Source: Noviherbaspirillum autotrophicum (GTDB lineage Bacteria; Pseudomonadota; Gammaproteobacteria; Burkholderiales; Burkholderiaceae_D). From it: DNA of 64,000 nt. The stretch covers positions 1 through 64,000 of the forward strand of contig NZ_JWJG01000028.1 in the NCBI RefSeq assembly GCF_000818395.1, in the 5' to 3' direction. Shown piece after piece: positions 24,748 to 35,359 of the stretch (positions are counted from its first letter, which is position 1; each line of letters begins with the position of its first letter). The notes beneath the pieces were generated by a model. It was given only the letters and a program-made list of their open reading frames with translations. It was not told where the DNA came from and ran no database searches. Both the position numbers and the translations under genes were made by a program.

Positions 24748-27261
24748 TTACTTTCCGGGGGCATCAGTCCGCTCGAGGCCGCTGCCGGCCGGAATTGTTT
24801 CTTGGCGACCGGCGTCGCCTGGCATCGCCGGTTCCGGCGGGGTGCTCGTGCTTCCGGTGTCGGGCGCGCCGCTGTCTTGCACGGGGTCGTCGGCCTGATT
24901 CATGATCCGCTCCATTTCATCCGTGCGCGGATCGGCCGCCTCGGGCAGCGCCGGTGCGCGCGGCTGCGCCGCCGGTTTGGCGGGATCGGGCGCCGGCTTG
25001 GGCTGTGCCGTGTTCCAGCCGAACCACCCGCTGACCTTGTTCATCATCGATTGCAGGAAGGAGTCCGGCGGCTTCGGGAAATGCGCGCCGGCATCGATCA
25101 GCCGGGCGCGGAACGTGCGCCGGTAAAAATCGCCGACCAGCGGCAGCGCGGCATGCGCGCCCTGCCCCCAGTAGTTGCTGCGCAACGTCACGCGCGCATC
25201 GTTGAAGCCGACCCAGGCGCCAGTCACCAGGCGCGGATGCATGAGCATGAACCAGCCGTCGGTATTGTTTTGCGTGGTGCCGGTCTTGCCGGCGACATCG
25301 GCGCGCGTGCCGATCTGCCACTTGACCGGGCGCCCCGTACCCTGGTTGATCACGCCGCGCAGCATGTCGGTCAGGTCGTAGGCGGTTTTTCCGGACAATA
25401 CGCGCTTGCCGTCGCTGGTGAAGCTGTCGAGCTCCTTGCCGTTCTTGTCGAGGATGCGGCTGACCAGGATCGGCTTGCGCAATTCGCCGCCGCTGGCGAT
25501 GGTGCTGTAGGCGGTCGTCATTTCCAGCAGCGTGACCGGGCTGGTGCCGAGCGCCAGCGCGGGCACCGCCTCCAGCGGGCTTTGATCGACGCCCAGCTTG
25601 CGCGCGAAGCTGATCACTTTCCGGGGGCCGACTTGCTGCATCACTTGCGCGGTGATGGTGTTCTTCGAATAGGCAAGGCCTTCGCGCAGCGTCATGTCGC
25701 GTCCGCTCGGGCCGGACATGTCGGTCGGGCGCCACACGCTGCCGTTACCCATCGGGATGTCGACTTCCTTGTCGGTGAAGCGCGTCTCCGGCGTCATGCC
25801 GTCTTCCAGCGCCGCGCCGTACACGAAAGGCTTGAAGGTCGAGCCGGGCTGGCGTCTTGCCTGTGCCACATGGTCGTACTGGTCGACTTCGAAATCGCGG
25901 CTGCCGACCCACGCCTTCACCTGGCCGTTGGCCGGATCGATGGCGACGAATCCGGTTTCCAGCCGCGTCTTGTCGGCGATCAGCTTGGCCATGAATTCGC
26001 CGTTCGCCTTGAGCTGCCGGAGCGCCGTCTCGGGCGTGACGCCATCGCCGAGGGACTTGCGGTAGGCGGCCGACTCGCGCACGAAGGCATCGAGCAGTTC
26101 GCCGCGCGTTTTCCAGAGATAACCCGACTGACGCACTTGCCGCAGTCCGCGCAAGGCAGAGGGGTTGTTCGCCAGCCGGCGCTCGGCAGCGACGCCCCAT
26201 TCGGTGTCGGCCACCGCCTGCAGCATCTGCATCTGGCGCACCACCGCCTGCTCGGCAAACTGCTGCAGGCGCGAGTCGACCGTGGACACCACTACCAGGC
26301 CGTCGGAATACAGGTTGTAATCGTTGCGGTCGGCCCAGTCGATCAGCCATTTGCGCACTTCGACCGCCAGATGGGGTGCCGCGCCGACAGGTTCCGGCTG
26401 GCGCTCGAAGTCGAGCCGGATCGGGCGCGTCTTCAGCCTGTCGAATTCAGCCTGGCTCAACACGCCGCGCTTGGCCATCTGCGCCAGCACGACATTGCGG
26501 CGCTCAAGCGCGCGCTCCGGGCGCAGCACCGGGTTGTAGTAGCTCGTGCCCTTCAACATGCCGACCAGGGTCGCGCTTTCCAGCACGTTCAATTCCGCGG
26601 CGGACTTGTCGAAATAGGTGCGCGCGCCCATTTCGATGCCGAAGGCGTTGTACAGGAACGGCATCGTGTTCAGGTAGGTGAGCAGGATCTCCTTTTTCGA
26701 ATAGGCGTATTCGATCTTCAGCGCAGTGATCAGCTCCTTGAGCTTGCGCGTAACCGAGCGCGAGCGCCCGATATCTTCAGGGTAGAGGTTGCGCGCGAGC
26801 TGCTGGGTCAGCGTGGAGCCGCCTTCCGGCCGCCCCTGCAGCGTACGCACGATGCCGGCCGCGGTGCGCTTCAGGTCGACGCCGTGGTGTTCGTAGAAGC
26901 GGTGATCCTCGGTGGCGATCAGCGCCTCGACGACGTGCGGCGAAATATCGCTCAACTCGACCCACTCGCGGTTCATGCGCTTGAACACGGCCAGTTCCTT
27001 GCCGTCGGCCGACATCAAAACGCTCGGCGTGTCGGCCTTGGCCTTGCGCAAGTCAGCAATGCTGGGCGTAAACGGGATCAGGACAATCGCGTACGCCAGC
27101 AGGAGCACCGCGCCGATCGCGGCGCTGGCCAGCGCCGCCTGGAGCGAAGCCGTCAGCCTGGCCGGCCAGGGCAGCGTGGAGTCGATGACCGATTTGAAAT
27201 AACCTGCGATGCGCGCGGCAATGCGCGCCAGGCGCGTGCGCGGCTTTATGTCTGCTTGCAA
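24748..27261 (-). CDS. Class A penicillin-binding protein (PBP1-type, 837 aa)
   Basis: A TTG start at 27261 has AGGAATTC upstream. A membrane anchor lies at about residues 40-62. The GT51 glycosyltransferase domain has EDHRFYEHHGVD near residue 118 and EGGSTLTQQLARN near 148. The transpeptidase domain has the active Ser in GSTFKPF, SKN as the SxN motif and KTGTT. It polymerises and crosslinks peptidoglycan in the periplasm. A Pro/Ala-rich tail of about 100 residues, predicted disordered, ends the protein. Confidence 0.95.
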   Translation of the reverse strand: MQADIKPRTRLARIAARIAGYFKSVIDSTLPWPARLTASLQAALASAAIGAVLLLAYAIVLIPFTPSIADLRKAKADTPSVLMSADGKELAVFKRMNREWVELSDISPHVVEALIATEDHRFYEHHGVDLKRTAAGIVRTLQGRPEGGSTLTQQLARNLYPEDIGRSRSVTRKLKELITALKIEYAYSKKEILLTYLNTMPFLYNAFGIEMGARTYFDKSAAELNVLESATLVGMLKGTSYYNPVLRPERALERRNVVLAQMAKRGVLSQAEFDRLKTRPIRLDFERQPEPVGAAPHLAVEVRKWLIDWADRNDYNLYSDGLVVVSTVDSRLQQFAEQAVVRQMQMLQAVADTEWGVAAERRLANNPSALRGLRQVRQSGYLWKTRGELLDAFVRESAAYRKSLGDGVTPETALRQLKANGEFMAKLIADKTRLETGFVAIDPANGQVKAWVGSRDFEVDQYDHVAQARRQPGSTFKPFVYGAALEDGMTPETRFTDKEVDIPMGNGSVWRPTDMSGPSGRDMTLREGLAYSKNTITAQVMQQVGPRKVISFARKLGVDQSPLEAVPALALGTSPVTLLEMTTAYSTIASGGELRKPILVSRILDKNGKELDSFTSDGKRVLSGKTAYDLTDMLRGVINQGTGRPVKWQIGTRADVAGKTGTTQNNTDGWFMLMHPRLVTGAWVGFNDARVTLRSNYWGQGAHAALPLVGDFYRRTFRARLIDAGAHFPKPPDSFLQSMMNKVSGWFGWNTAQPKPAPDPAKPAAQPRAPALPEAADPRTDEMERIMNQADDPVQDSGAPDTGSTSTPPEPAMPGDAGRQETIPAGSGLERTDAPGK

Positions 27262-27380
27262 GATGAATTCCTACGTTGTGGCGCTCCCTGAATTCGGGAT
27301 GCGCCATTACTGTAGGGTAATTATTCCATCTCCTTCAGTTTTTTGCCGGTAAAAGTGCGGTAATGCGCCTGTTATCCGGC

Positions 27381-28145
27381 TCAGAAGTGGTAGCCGACGT
27401 TCAGTCCGGCGCCCCAGTCCGGGCTGCCGTCGGAAAAGCCCTTGGTTGCGTATGCCTGCAGCTTGTAGGCCTCGCCCAGCTTGCGGGAATAGAAAGCCGT
27501 CAGCTCGCGCTGATCGAAGCCGGCATCGCTCGCCTTGCTTCGGTAATCGAAGACCGCACCGGCGCTGGCCTGCGCATCGAGCTTGTAGGACAGGCCGGCA
27601 TTGGCGCTGACGACGTTATTGAGCTGCAGCGTGCTGGAACTGCCGAGGATGCCCAGGCCCACACCGCCGAAATACGTCACGTCGCCGAGCTTCTTGTAGG
27701 GGTCGATCATGAGCCAGTAATCGTTCTCGCCGGTGCCCAGGCCCTTGTCCTTGTCGGCGGTGCCGAACTTGATCTTGCCGGTGACGTCGACGCCGAACTG
27801 GGTCTTGGGATCGGCGACCAGGGAATAAGTCGCCGCGGTCGTCAAGTCGCCCAGCCCCGACTCGGTGCGCACCGCGGTCGTGCTCTTGCGCACCGCGCCG
27901 ACTCCGGCAATGACATTGTCCGAGCCAGTGATGCGCACGTAAGGCAGCGTCGCCTTGAAGGTCCAGTTGCCGGTTTCGTAGCCGGCGATAAAGGGAACCG
28001 AGGTAATCTCGGTACGGTTATTGGTGCCGTAAGTGCCGGTGGTGTAGTCATACCCGGTCTTGAACGAAACACCGCTGTCCGCCAGGGCCACGTGCGAAAA
28101 CAGCGGCGACAGCAGGGCGACAGCCGCAAAAGTCAGTCTTTTCAT
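27381..28145 (-). CDS. Outer-membrane beta-barrel protein (254 aa)
   Basis: ATG at 28145 starts a signal peptide (MKRLTFAAVALLSPLFSHVALA). The mature part has alternating hydrophobic/polar strands such as WTFKATLPYVRITG and YFGGVGLGILG, and ends in GYHF with a terminal Phe, as outer-membrane barrels do. It resembles the transporter/MetA-pathway-of-phenol-degradation-like barrels annotated in Proteobacteria. Cargo unknown. A terminator separates it from the Thr-rich protein gene upstream. Confidence 0.72.
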   Translation of the reverse strand: MKRLTFAAVALLSPLFSHVALADSGVSFKTGYDYTTGTYGTNNRTEITSVPFIAGYETGNWTFKATLPYVRITGSDNVIAGVGAVRKSTTAVRTESGLGDLTTAATYSLVADPKTQFGVDVTGKIKFGTADKDKGLGTGENDYWLMIDPYKKLGDVTYFGGVGLGILGSSSTLQLNNVVSANAGLSYKLDAQASAGAVFDYRSKASDAGFDQRELTAFYSRKLGEAYKLQAYATKGFSDGSPDWGAGLNVGYHF

Positions 28146-28169
28146 TCGAATAACAATCAAAAATCCAAT

Positions 28170-28197
28170 AAAAAACCGGGCAACATCGGTTGCCCGG
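28170..28197 (-). terminator. Rho-independent terminator of the Thr-rich protein gene
   Basis: CCGGGCAA at 28176-28183 pairs with TTGCCCGG at 28190-28197 around a six-base loop. On the minus strand the stem is followed by six T. It lies 30 bases after the stop codon of the gene at 28227-28823. Confidence 0.88.
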
Positions 28198-28226
28198 CCC
28201 ATCGTCGCACCAGCCTGACAGGCTGA

Positions 28227-28823
28227 TTAGTTACGGCGCGTGCGCTCGACTTTTTCGGGGCGCTCGACCTTTTCGATCCTGGCCACCTTTTCAATTTTTT
28301 CAATCTTCTCGACTTTTTCCACCTTGTCGACTTTTTCAGCCTTTTCCACTTTTGCCAGCTTTTCCGCCGTGAACGCGTCGATGGCTTCGCGCTTTTCCGC
28401 AGCGAAGGCCTTGCCTGCCAGTGCTTGCGCCGGCAGCACGACGGTGGCGCCATGCTTTTTCGCAGTCATGCCGTCCGGCAGGGTGGCGCCCCGCTTGTAG
28501 ACGGTTGCCCCTTTCTTCACGGCCGCGGTGTTGGTCGTGGCCGTCGCGGTGGTGGAAGTGGTCGTGGTGGTAGCCGTTGCGGTGGTCGTGCTCGTGACCG
28601 GAGCGGTGCTCACGTCGGCGGTCGTGGTGCTCGTCGCAGTCGTCGTCGGCGTCGATGCGGTCGTGGTGGTGGTCGGTGCCGTCGTGGTGGTCGGTGCCGT
28701 CGTGGTGGTCGTTGCGGTCGTATCGGCGGAGGTGGTCTGGGCGAATACGGTACCCGTCATCAGCATGGCAGAAGCGAGTGCGCTCAGAATTGCGGCGTGG
28801 CTAACGATCTTGGTGTGTTTCAT
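28227..28823 (-). CDS. Exported Thr-rich and Lys/Glu-repeat protein (198 aa)
   Basis: A signal peptide (ILSALASAMLMTGTVFAQ) is followed by about 75 residues that are mostly Thr with Ala, Pro and Ser. A short globular part with KKGATVYKRGATLPDGMTAKK follows, and the C-terminus is a charged repeat of KVEK/KIEK units (about residues 150-195). The Thr tract is encoded by imperfect short tandem repeats. It may be a cell-surface or periplasmic linker protein. Family not recognised. Confidence 0.6.
   Translation of the reverse strand: MKHTKIVSHAAILSALASAMLMTGTVFAQTTSADTTATTTTTAPTTTTAPTTTTTASTPTTTATSTTTADVSTAPVTSTTTATATTTTTSTTATATTNTAAVKKGATVYKRGATLPDGMTAKKHGATVVLPAQALAGKAFAAEKREAIDAFTAEKLAKVEKAEKVDKVEKVEKIEKIEKVARIEKVERPEKVERTRRN
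28675..28710 (+). repeat. Two exact 18-base tandem repeats in the Thr-tract coding region
   Basis: GGTGCCGTCGTGGTGGTC occurs twice in direct succession at 28675-28692 and 28693-28710 (plus strand), encoding TTTTAP-like units on the minus strand. Related degenerate copies flank it. The tract could change length by slippage in multiples of three. Confidence 0.8.
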
Positions 28824-29044
28824 GGTTTTCCCCGTTGACGGTTTTTAAATAAGTGATGCCATGGAGATATTACGGATGAAGCGCCGCCGCGTGAGCCACC
28901 TAAGTTGTATCAGCTGTAAGAGAACGTTACCGCTATCCTGGGCTCCCTGTTGTGAACCGCCGCCTTCCTGTCCGATCTACCCGACTGGGGCGCTCGAGGG
29001 CGCAACGTTTTTCCGGATACGCGCAACATCAACCAGGAGGAGGC

Positions 29045-29605
29045 ATGAAAACGGAAAAAGAGAAGATGCTGGCCGGCGAACTGTATAACCCGCTCGACCG
29101 CCAACTGTCCGACGAGCGCCACCATGCGCGCCTGCTCCTCAAGGCATTCAACGACACGCGCGACGACCAGGCCGGGGAGCGCAGCCGCCTGCTGAGGGAG
29201 CTCATTCCCGCCGCCGGGTCCGGCGTCTGGATCGAACCGCCCTTCTATTGCGATTACGGGAGCAATATTGTCCTGGGCGACAAGGTCTACTTCAATTTCA
29301 ATTGCGTCGTGCTCGACATCGCGCCAGTGCGCATCGGCTCGCGCGTCTTGTTCGGCCCGGCCGTGCAAATCTATGCCGCCAGCCATCCGCTCAGTGCGCT
29401 GGACCGCAGGACCGGACTCGAACTCGGCAAGGGCATCGAGGTCGGCGACGATGCCTGGATCGGCGGCGGCACGATCCTCTGTCCGGGCGTGCGCATCGGA
29501 GCGCGCAGCGTGATCGGCGCCGGCAGCGTCGTGACCAGGGATGTTCCGGAAGACGTACTTGCGGCCGGAAATCCTTGTCGCGTGCTCAGGCGCCTGAGCG
29601 GGTGA
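29045..29605 (+). CDS. Maltose/galactoside O-acetyltransferase-family protein (186 aa)
   Basis: AGGAGGAGGC precedes ATG at 29045. KMLAGELYNPLDRQL is the family N-terminus. The left-handed beta helix shows hexapeptide repeats: IVLGDKVYFNFNCVVLD, VRIGSRVLFGPAVQIYAASHP with the catalytic His, and AWIGGGTILCPGVRIGARSVIGAGS. It transfers acetyl from acetyl-CoA to a sugar or related acceptor. Substrate cannot be decided from sequence. Confidence 0.9.
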   Translation: MKTEKEKMLAGELYNPLDRQLSDERHHARLLLKAFNDTRDDQAGERSRLLRELIPAAGSGVWIEPPFYCDYGSNIVLGDKVYFNFNCVVLDIAPVRIGSRVLFGPAVQIYAASHPLSALDRRTGLELGKGIEVGDDAWIGGGTILCPGVRIGARSVIGAGSVVTRDVPEDVLAAGNPCRVLRRLSG

Positions 29606-29645
29606 TCGTGCCTCGCGCGCCAGGCATTACGCGAATGCATGAGGC

Positions 29646-29651
29646 TATAAT
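29646..29651 (+). promoter_or_regulatory. psd: TATAAT -10 element upstream of psd
   Basis: A perfect -10 hexamer lies 30 bases before the psd GTG start. The hexamer 17 bases upstream, GGCATT, is a poor -35. Transcription would start near 29658. Confidence 0.45.
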
Positions 29652-29680
29652 CTCGCCAATTCTTTTCCACGAGGTTGGCC

Positions 29681-30532
29681 GTGCCCAAGCGAATTTCCGT
29701 ATTACACCAATATCTGTTGCCGAAGCAGGCGCTTACCACGCTCGCCGGCCGGGTCGCGCGCGCCGAGGACGAGCGTTTCACGCCGCAACTGATCCGCTGG
29801 TTCGCGAAACGCTATGGTGTGAACATGGAAGAAGCGCTCAATCCCGACCTCGCGAGCTACACCAGCTTCAACGATTTCTTCACGCGTGCCTTGCGCCCCG
29901 ATGCGCGTCCGCTGGCTGCGGCCGACTTCGTGTGCCCGGTCGACGGCGCGATAAGCCAGTGCGGCGCGATCGAGCGCGATCAGATCATCCAGGCCAAGGG
30001 GCACCGCTATTCGACAGCCGCGCTGGTGGGCGGCGACGGCGCCCTCGCCGCGCAATTCGACCACGGCAGCTTCGCCACGCTGTACCTGAGCCCGCGCGAC
30101 TACCACCGCATCCACATGCCGTGCGACGGCCGCTTGACGCGCATGATTTACGTGCCGGGAGCGCTGTTTTCAGTCAATCCGGCCACGGCACGCGGCGTGC
30201 CGGGACTGTTTGCGCGCAACGAGCGTGTGGTGTGCGTGTTCGAGTCGGCATTCGGCCCGTTCGTGCTGACTCTGGTGGGCGCCACCATCGTCGGCAGCAT
30301 GGCGACCTCCTGGTACGGCGTAGTCAATCCGCCGCGCACGCGCACGGTGCGCGAGTGGCGCTACGACGACCAACAGATCGTGCTGAAAAAAGGCGAGGAA
30401 ATGGGACGCTTCCTGCTCGGCTCCACCGTCGTGATGCTGTTCCCGAAGGGCGTGCTCGAATTCAATCAGGACTGGACGCCGGGACGGGCGATCCGCATGG
30501 GCGAGGCGATGGGGCGCAAGCCGAAGGCGTGA
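29681..30532 (+). CDS. psd: Phosphatidylserine decarboxylase
   Basis: The GTG at 29681 has GAGG six bases upstream and gives MPKRISVLHQYLLPK, matching the family start; a TTG at 29675 is also in frame. CPVDGAIS carries the conserved Asp, DYHRIHMP the conserved His, and LGST near residue 246 is the self-cleavage site that creates the pyruvoyl group. At 283 aa it is of the usual Psd proenzyme length. It converts phosphatidylserine to phosphatidylethanolamine at the inner membrane. Confidence 0.95.
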   Translation: MPKRISVLHQYLLPKQALTTLAGRVARAEDERFTPQLIRWFAKRYGVNMEEALNPDLASYTSFNDFFTRALRPDARPLAAADFVCPVDGAISQCGAIERDQIIQAKGHRYSTAALVGGDGALAAQFDHGSFATLYLSPRDYHRIHMPCDGRLTRMIYVPGALFSVNPATARGVPGLFARNERVVCVFESAFGPFVLTLVGATIVGSMATSWYGVVNPPRTRTVREWRYDDQQIVLKKGEEMGRFLLGSTVVMLFPKGVLEFNQDWTPGRAIRMGEAMGRKPKA

Positions 30533-30566
30533 GCCAAGGTCACGCGCCGGCGATAACGGAGATCGG

Positions 30567-30983
30567 ATGACGCAGCAAACCATACTCGAATTCACGACGC
30601 CCGGGCGCGGCACCAGCAACATCACCGGCGCGGTCGCGCAAGCCGTGGCCGCCTCCGGCGTACGGACCGGCCTTGCGCACGTCTTCGTGCAGCACACCAG
30701 CTGCTCGCTGACGATCACCGAGAACGCCGACCCCGACGTGCGGCGCGACCTCGACACGATCCTCGCGCGCCTGGCGCCCGACGGCGACCCGGCCTACCGC
30801 CACCACCTCGAAGGGCCGGACGACATGGCCGCGCATGCGCGCAGCGTGCTGACCGGCACTGCGTTGACGGTCCCGGTCGGCGCCGGCCGCCTGCTGCTCG
30901 GCACCTGGCAAGGCATCTTCCTGTGGGAGCACCGCACCGGCGCGCAGCGGCGCAGCGTGGTCGTCACGGTGCTGGGGGCCTGA
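30567..30983 (+). CDS. yjbQ: UPF0047/YjbQ-family protein (138 aa)
   Basis: FVQHTSCSLTITENADPDVRRDL and HHLEGPDDMAAHARSVL match the YjbQ fold, and GRLLLGTWQGIFLWEHR is the conserved C-terminal block. The His and Asp/Glu residues may bind metal; thiamine-phosphate-synthase-like activity has been reported for family members. It starts 34 bases after psd, probably in one transcript. A second family member lies at 49315-49734. Confidence 0.9.
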   Translation: MTQQTILEFTTPGRGTSNITGAVAQAVAASGVRTGLAHVFVQHTSCSLTITENADPDVRRDLDTILARLAPDGDPAYRHHLEGPDDMAAHARSVLTGTALTVPVGAGRLLLGTWQGIFLWEHRTGAQRRSVVVTVLGA

Positions 30984-31137
30984 GCCCGCGCACCCATGCG
31001 GCAGCTGACTTTCCTGATCGTCTGTTGCACTTAAATCAACGCGATGTTTTAACATGATGCCTTCGCAAAGCGGGAAGGCAGGGCAGGCCCGATTTTTTCG
31101 GCGGTCCGCCCTCCCCGCCATTTTGTAAGGAGCACGA

Positions 31138-32069
<932 letters not shown>

Positions 32070-32073
<4 letters not shown>

Positions 32074-32831
32074 ACCTGCACGGGATGAAGGCCATCTACC
32101 GTTTCGAAATGGCGCGCTGGTGGCGCACGCTCCTGCAAAGCATTGCGTCGCCGGTCATCTCGACGTCGCTCTACTTCATCGTGTTCGGCTCGGCCATCGG
32201 CTCACGCATGGCCCAGATCGACGGCGTCAGCTACGGCGCGTATATCGTGCCCGGACTGGTCATGCTGTCGGTGCTGACCGAGAGCATTTCCAATGCCTCG
32301 TTCGGCATCTACATGCCGAAATGGGCCGGCACGATCTACGAGGTGCTGTCGGCGCCGGTGTCGCCGTTCGAAATCGTGGTCGGCTATGTCGGCGCGGCGG
32401 CGACCAAGTCCGTGCTCCTCGGCCTGATCATCCTTGCCACGGCGCGGGTGTTCGTCGATTTCTCGATCGTGCACCCGTTTTGGATGGTGGCCTTCCTGGT
32501 GCTGACCTCGGTGACGTTCAGCCTGTTCGGCTTCGTCATCGGCATCTGGGCCGACGGCTGGGAAAAGCTGCAGATCGTGCCGGTCATGATCGTCACGCCG
32601 CTGACCTTCCTCGGCGGCAGTTTTTACTCGATCAACATGCTGCCCGCGTTCTGGCAAAAGGTGACCCTGTTTAATCCGGTGGTCTATCTCGTCAGCGGCT
32701 TTCGCTGGAGCTTCTACAGCGTGTCCGATGTCGGCATCGGGCTCAGCCTGGGGATGACGCTGATGTTCATGCTGCTTTGCCTTGCCGCGATCTGGTGGAT
32801 ATTCAGGACCGGCTATCGGTTGAAGAAGTGA
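32070..32831 (+). CDS. yadH: ABC-2 transporter permease YadH-type (253 aa)
   Basis: The protein has six membrane helices and the ABC-2 features [21 protein letters not shown], the cytoplasmic segment [18 protein letters not shown] and [13 protein letters not shown] before the last helices. The start ATG overlaps the stop of the ATPase gene, and GGAGAAGGAGG supplies the ribosome binding site. Its end overlaps by 29 bases the end of the convergent gene on the minus strand. Confidence 0.92.
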
Positions 32832-33585
32832 GCGTGCGCGGGCGGGGACGCACCGCGCGCAGCAAGGCCCGGCCCAGACACGCCGCCCAGTTGGCCTGGG
32901 TGAGCGGACACAGGCATACCAGGTCGTCGCCGCGCGGCTGGCCGGGATTGACGCGGGAATAAAACGCCACGTCCGCATCGCGCAGGTCGTCCGGGTTCAC
33001 GCCGATGCCGCCGTCCACGTAGACCAGGCCGGGATGGCTCATGACGCTGGCCCCGGGTCTGTACAGCGGATCGTCGAACTCGCGCGCGACCGCATCGAGC
33101 AGCGCCCGTTCGCGCGCCGGCAGCTCGGCGCCGGGCCGCGGCCAGTAGGTGTGGAAATTCCGAGGCAGCAAAAGATAGCTCTTGAACGAACCGGCGCCGA
33201 ACATCCAGTAGATGCGGCGCAACGGGTTCGCCTTCAGCCGCTGCATGTAATACCTGAAGCCGATGCGCTGCAGGATGCTGTTGCCGCGCACCGAGGGATG
33301 GAGGCAGACGCGGCCTGTAAAAATCACGCAGCACTTGCGCCCGCGCCACTCCGGATGGAAGAGGCGCACCCCGCCAAAGCCCATGACGACGCCGTCAACC
33401 TCCAGCAGCCAGATTTCATCCATCTTGTTGACGCCACGTTCGAATTCCTCGCGGCTGCCGCGCACGGCCAGCAACACGACCGCCCACATCGCATCGCGCA
33501 TCCCCTTCGACAGCTCGGACGGACGGTGAAAGGTCAGGCGGCGCATCGGCGCGGCACCGGAAGGCGGCAGAGCGTGAGTGGACAC
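32803..33585 (-). CDS. Hypothetical protein, possible N-acyltransferase fold (260 aa)
   Basis: GTG at 33585 and ATG at 33546 are both possible starts; neither has a good ribosome binding site. [20 protein letters not shown] followed by [22 protein letters not shown] looks like the beta-strand/acetyl-CoA loop part of GNAT-type acyltransferases. [19 protein letters not shown] is conserved-looking. The last 30 residues are Arg/Ser-rich and overlap the yadH 3' end on the other strand. Function unknown. Confidence 0.6.
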   Translation of the reverse strand: MSTHALPPSGAAPMRRLTFHRPSELSKGMRDAMWAVVLLAVRGSREEFERGVNKMDEIWLLEVDGVVMGFGGVRLFHPEWRGRKCCVIFTGRVCLHPSVRGNSILQRIGFRYYMQRLKANPLRRIYWMFGAGSFKSYLLLPRNFHTYWPRPGAELPARERALLDAVAREFDDPLYRPGASVMSHPGLVYVDGGIGVNPDDLRDADVAFYSRVNPGQPRGDDLVCLCPLTQANWAACLGRALLRAVRPRPRTLTSSTDSRS

Positions 33586-33826
33586 GGCGGATAACGAACG
33601 GCGGCAAAAAGAGCCGGCGATTATCGCATCGCCCCCGGCACCGCGCGTCGGCCTATTTTAGAACGATCCGTCGAATACCGGCCGCAGCGCATACATACCC
33701 ATGGAAAAACCCCAGGCGACACCGGCTGTAATTTTCCAGTAAGCTACTCGCCACTATACTTGCCCCAGATTGACCGGCGACCATCCCGGCACGCCAGATC
33801 CTGTCCTTACCGTTGCGAGGAATCCG

Positions 33827-34969
33827 ATGCTTGTCTCCAGACTGATGCGCACAGCGCTGATCTGTGCGCTATCGCTGCGCGCCCTTGCCGCATTTGCCGA
33901 AACCGGCGTTACCGACAACACCATCGTGCTCGGCATGTCGACTCCGCTCAGCGGCGTCAACGGCGCCTACGGCGTCGAAATGAAGGAAGCGATCGCCGGT
34001 TATATCCGCCAGATCAACGCCGAAGGCGGCATACACAACCGCAAGATCGAGCTGGTGGCGCTGGACGATGGCTACGAAACCGAGCGCGCGGTCGCCAACA
34101 CCAAGGCGCTCATCGATAACCACAAGGCGTTTGCGCTGCTGGGCTATTACGGCACTTCCCCGACCACTGCGGCGCTGCCGGTCATCTCGGCGGCCAAGGT
34201 GCCGCTGATCGGCACCATCAGCGGTGCGGACAACCTGCGCACGCCGGTCAACCGCTACCTGTTCCATGTGCGCGCCAGCTATGGCGACGAAACCGAGGCC
34301 ATCACCGATCAGCTGGTGTCGCTCGGCCTCAAGAACATCGCCGTGTTCTACCAGAACGACGGTTTCGGCAAGTCCGGCCTGGATGGCGTGACCGCCGCCC
34401 TGAAAAAGCATGGACTGGCGCCGTCGGCGCTGGGCACGGTGGAGCGCAACTCGACCGACGTGAGCGCGGCCGTGCAAGCCATCGCGAAGGTGCGGCCGCA
34501 GGCGGTCGTCATGGTCAGCCTGTACAAGCCGACCGCCGCCTTTGTGCGCCAGATGAAGAATGTGGGCTCGCATCCGCAGTATGCGACGCTGTCGCCGGTG
34601 GGCGCCGACCTGCTGGTGGCGGAACTGGGCAACGATGCGCGCGGCATCGGCATTTCGCAGGTGGTGCCCTATCCATGGAATGACACGGTTCCGCTGGTAA
34701 AGGAATACAAGCGCATGCTATCCCAGCAGAGCAAGACGCCGACGCTATCCTACTATGGCGTCGAAGGATTCATCACCGCCAAGACCATGGTCGAAGCGCT
34801 GCGCCGTGCTGGCCGCGACCTCACCCGCGAGAAGCTGGTGGCCGCACTGGAAGGCATGCAGGGCTATGACGTGGGCGGCTACAAGCTCGGCTATTCGACG
34901 ACCAGCCATAACGGCTCCAAATTCGTCGACCTGACCGTCATCGGCAGCGCGGGCAAGGTGCTGCACTAG
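33827..34969 (+). CDS. LivJ-type branched-chain amino acid/amide-binding periplasmic protein (380 aa)
   Basis: GAGGAA precedes ATG at 33827, which starts a signal peptide (ALICALSLRALAAFAE). VTDNTIVLGMSTPLSG, INAEGGIHNRKIELVALDDGYE, LGYYGTSPTTAALPVI and the IAVFYQNDGFGKSG block are the Peripla_BP_6 signatures. The binding pocket is expected to hold an amino acid or amide. No permease or ATPase genes of the Liv type are adjacent, so it is an orphan and may pair with a transporter elsewhere or a sensor. Confidence 0.88.
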   Translation: MLVSRLMRTALICALSLRALAAFAETGVTDNTIVLGMSTPLSGVNGAYGVEMKEAIAGYIRQINAEGGIHNRKIELVALDDGYETERAVANTKALIDNHKAFALLGYYGTSPTTAALPVISAAKVPLIGTISGADNLRTPVNRYLFHVRASYGDETEAITDQLVSLGLKNIAVFYQNDGFGKSGLDGVTAALKKHGLAPSALGTVERNSTDVSAAVQAIAKVRPQAVVMVSLYKPTAAFVRQMKNVGSHPQYATLSPVGADLLVAELGNDARGIGISQVVPYPWNDTVPLVKEYKRMLSQQSKTPTLSYYGVEGFITAKTMVEALRRAGRDLTREKLVAALEGMQGYDVGGYKLGYSTTSHNGSKFVDLTVIGSAGKVLH

Positions 34970-35006
34970 CCCGCACCGTTTTGCCGCCGCTTAGTTTTGT
35001 CGCCGC

Positions 35007-35240
35007 TCAGATTACGAGGGACACTGGCACCAGAAGGCTGACCAGGACCAGCGTGACGACCGAAACGGGATTGGCGCGGCGCGGATGGTGCCCGATGTCG
35101 GCGCCGTCCGACGCGTCCCGGTTGCTGGCAAAGAGGCGCTCGTAGTACTGGTTATGTATTACCCGGTAGCGGTAATGGGAATAACCGGCGCCGGCGAGCG
35201 CCGCCAGCGCAAGTACCGCCCATAATAAAAATAGCAACAT
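35007..35240 (-). CDS. Small two-helix membrane protein (77 aa)
   Basis: The N-terminus LLFLLWAVLALAALAGAGY forms one membrane helix and the C-terminus PVSVVTLVLVSLLVPVSLVI a second. A polar loop with YRVIHNQYYERLFASNRD connects them. Both ends may be outside or inside together. No family is recognised; composition clearly favours a real membrane protein. Confidence 0.6.
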   Translation of the reverse strand: MLLFLLWAVLALAALAGAGYSHYRYRVIHNQYYERLFASNRDASDGADIGHHPRRANPVSVVTLVLVSLLVPVSLVI

Positions 35241-35359
35241 CGCAGCGACCTTGAATGAAAGGCGCGCATTCTAGCACGGCCCCCCGGCGCACTGCTGCGA
35301 GCCGTTCTTCGTTGTGGAACTACGCATCAACCGCCTCGGCAAGGCCTGGCAGCCGCCGG

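Noticed and set aside
24802-27291. Plus-strand open frame of over 800 codons antisense to the penicillin-binding protein
   Set aside because: GC-rich shadow of the PBP gene with Arg/His/Gln-rich composition and no domain; the minus-strand PBP motifs are complete.
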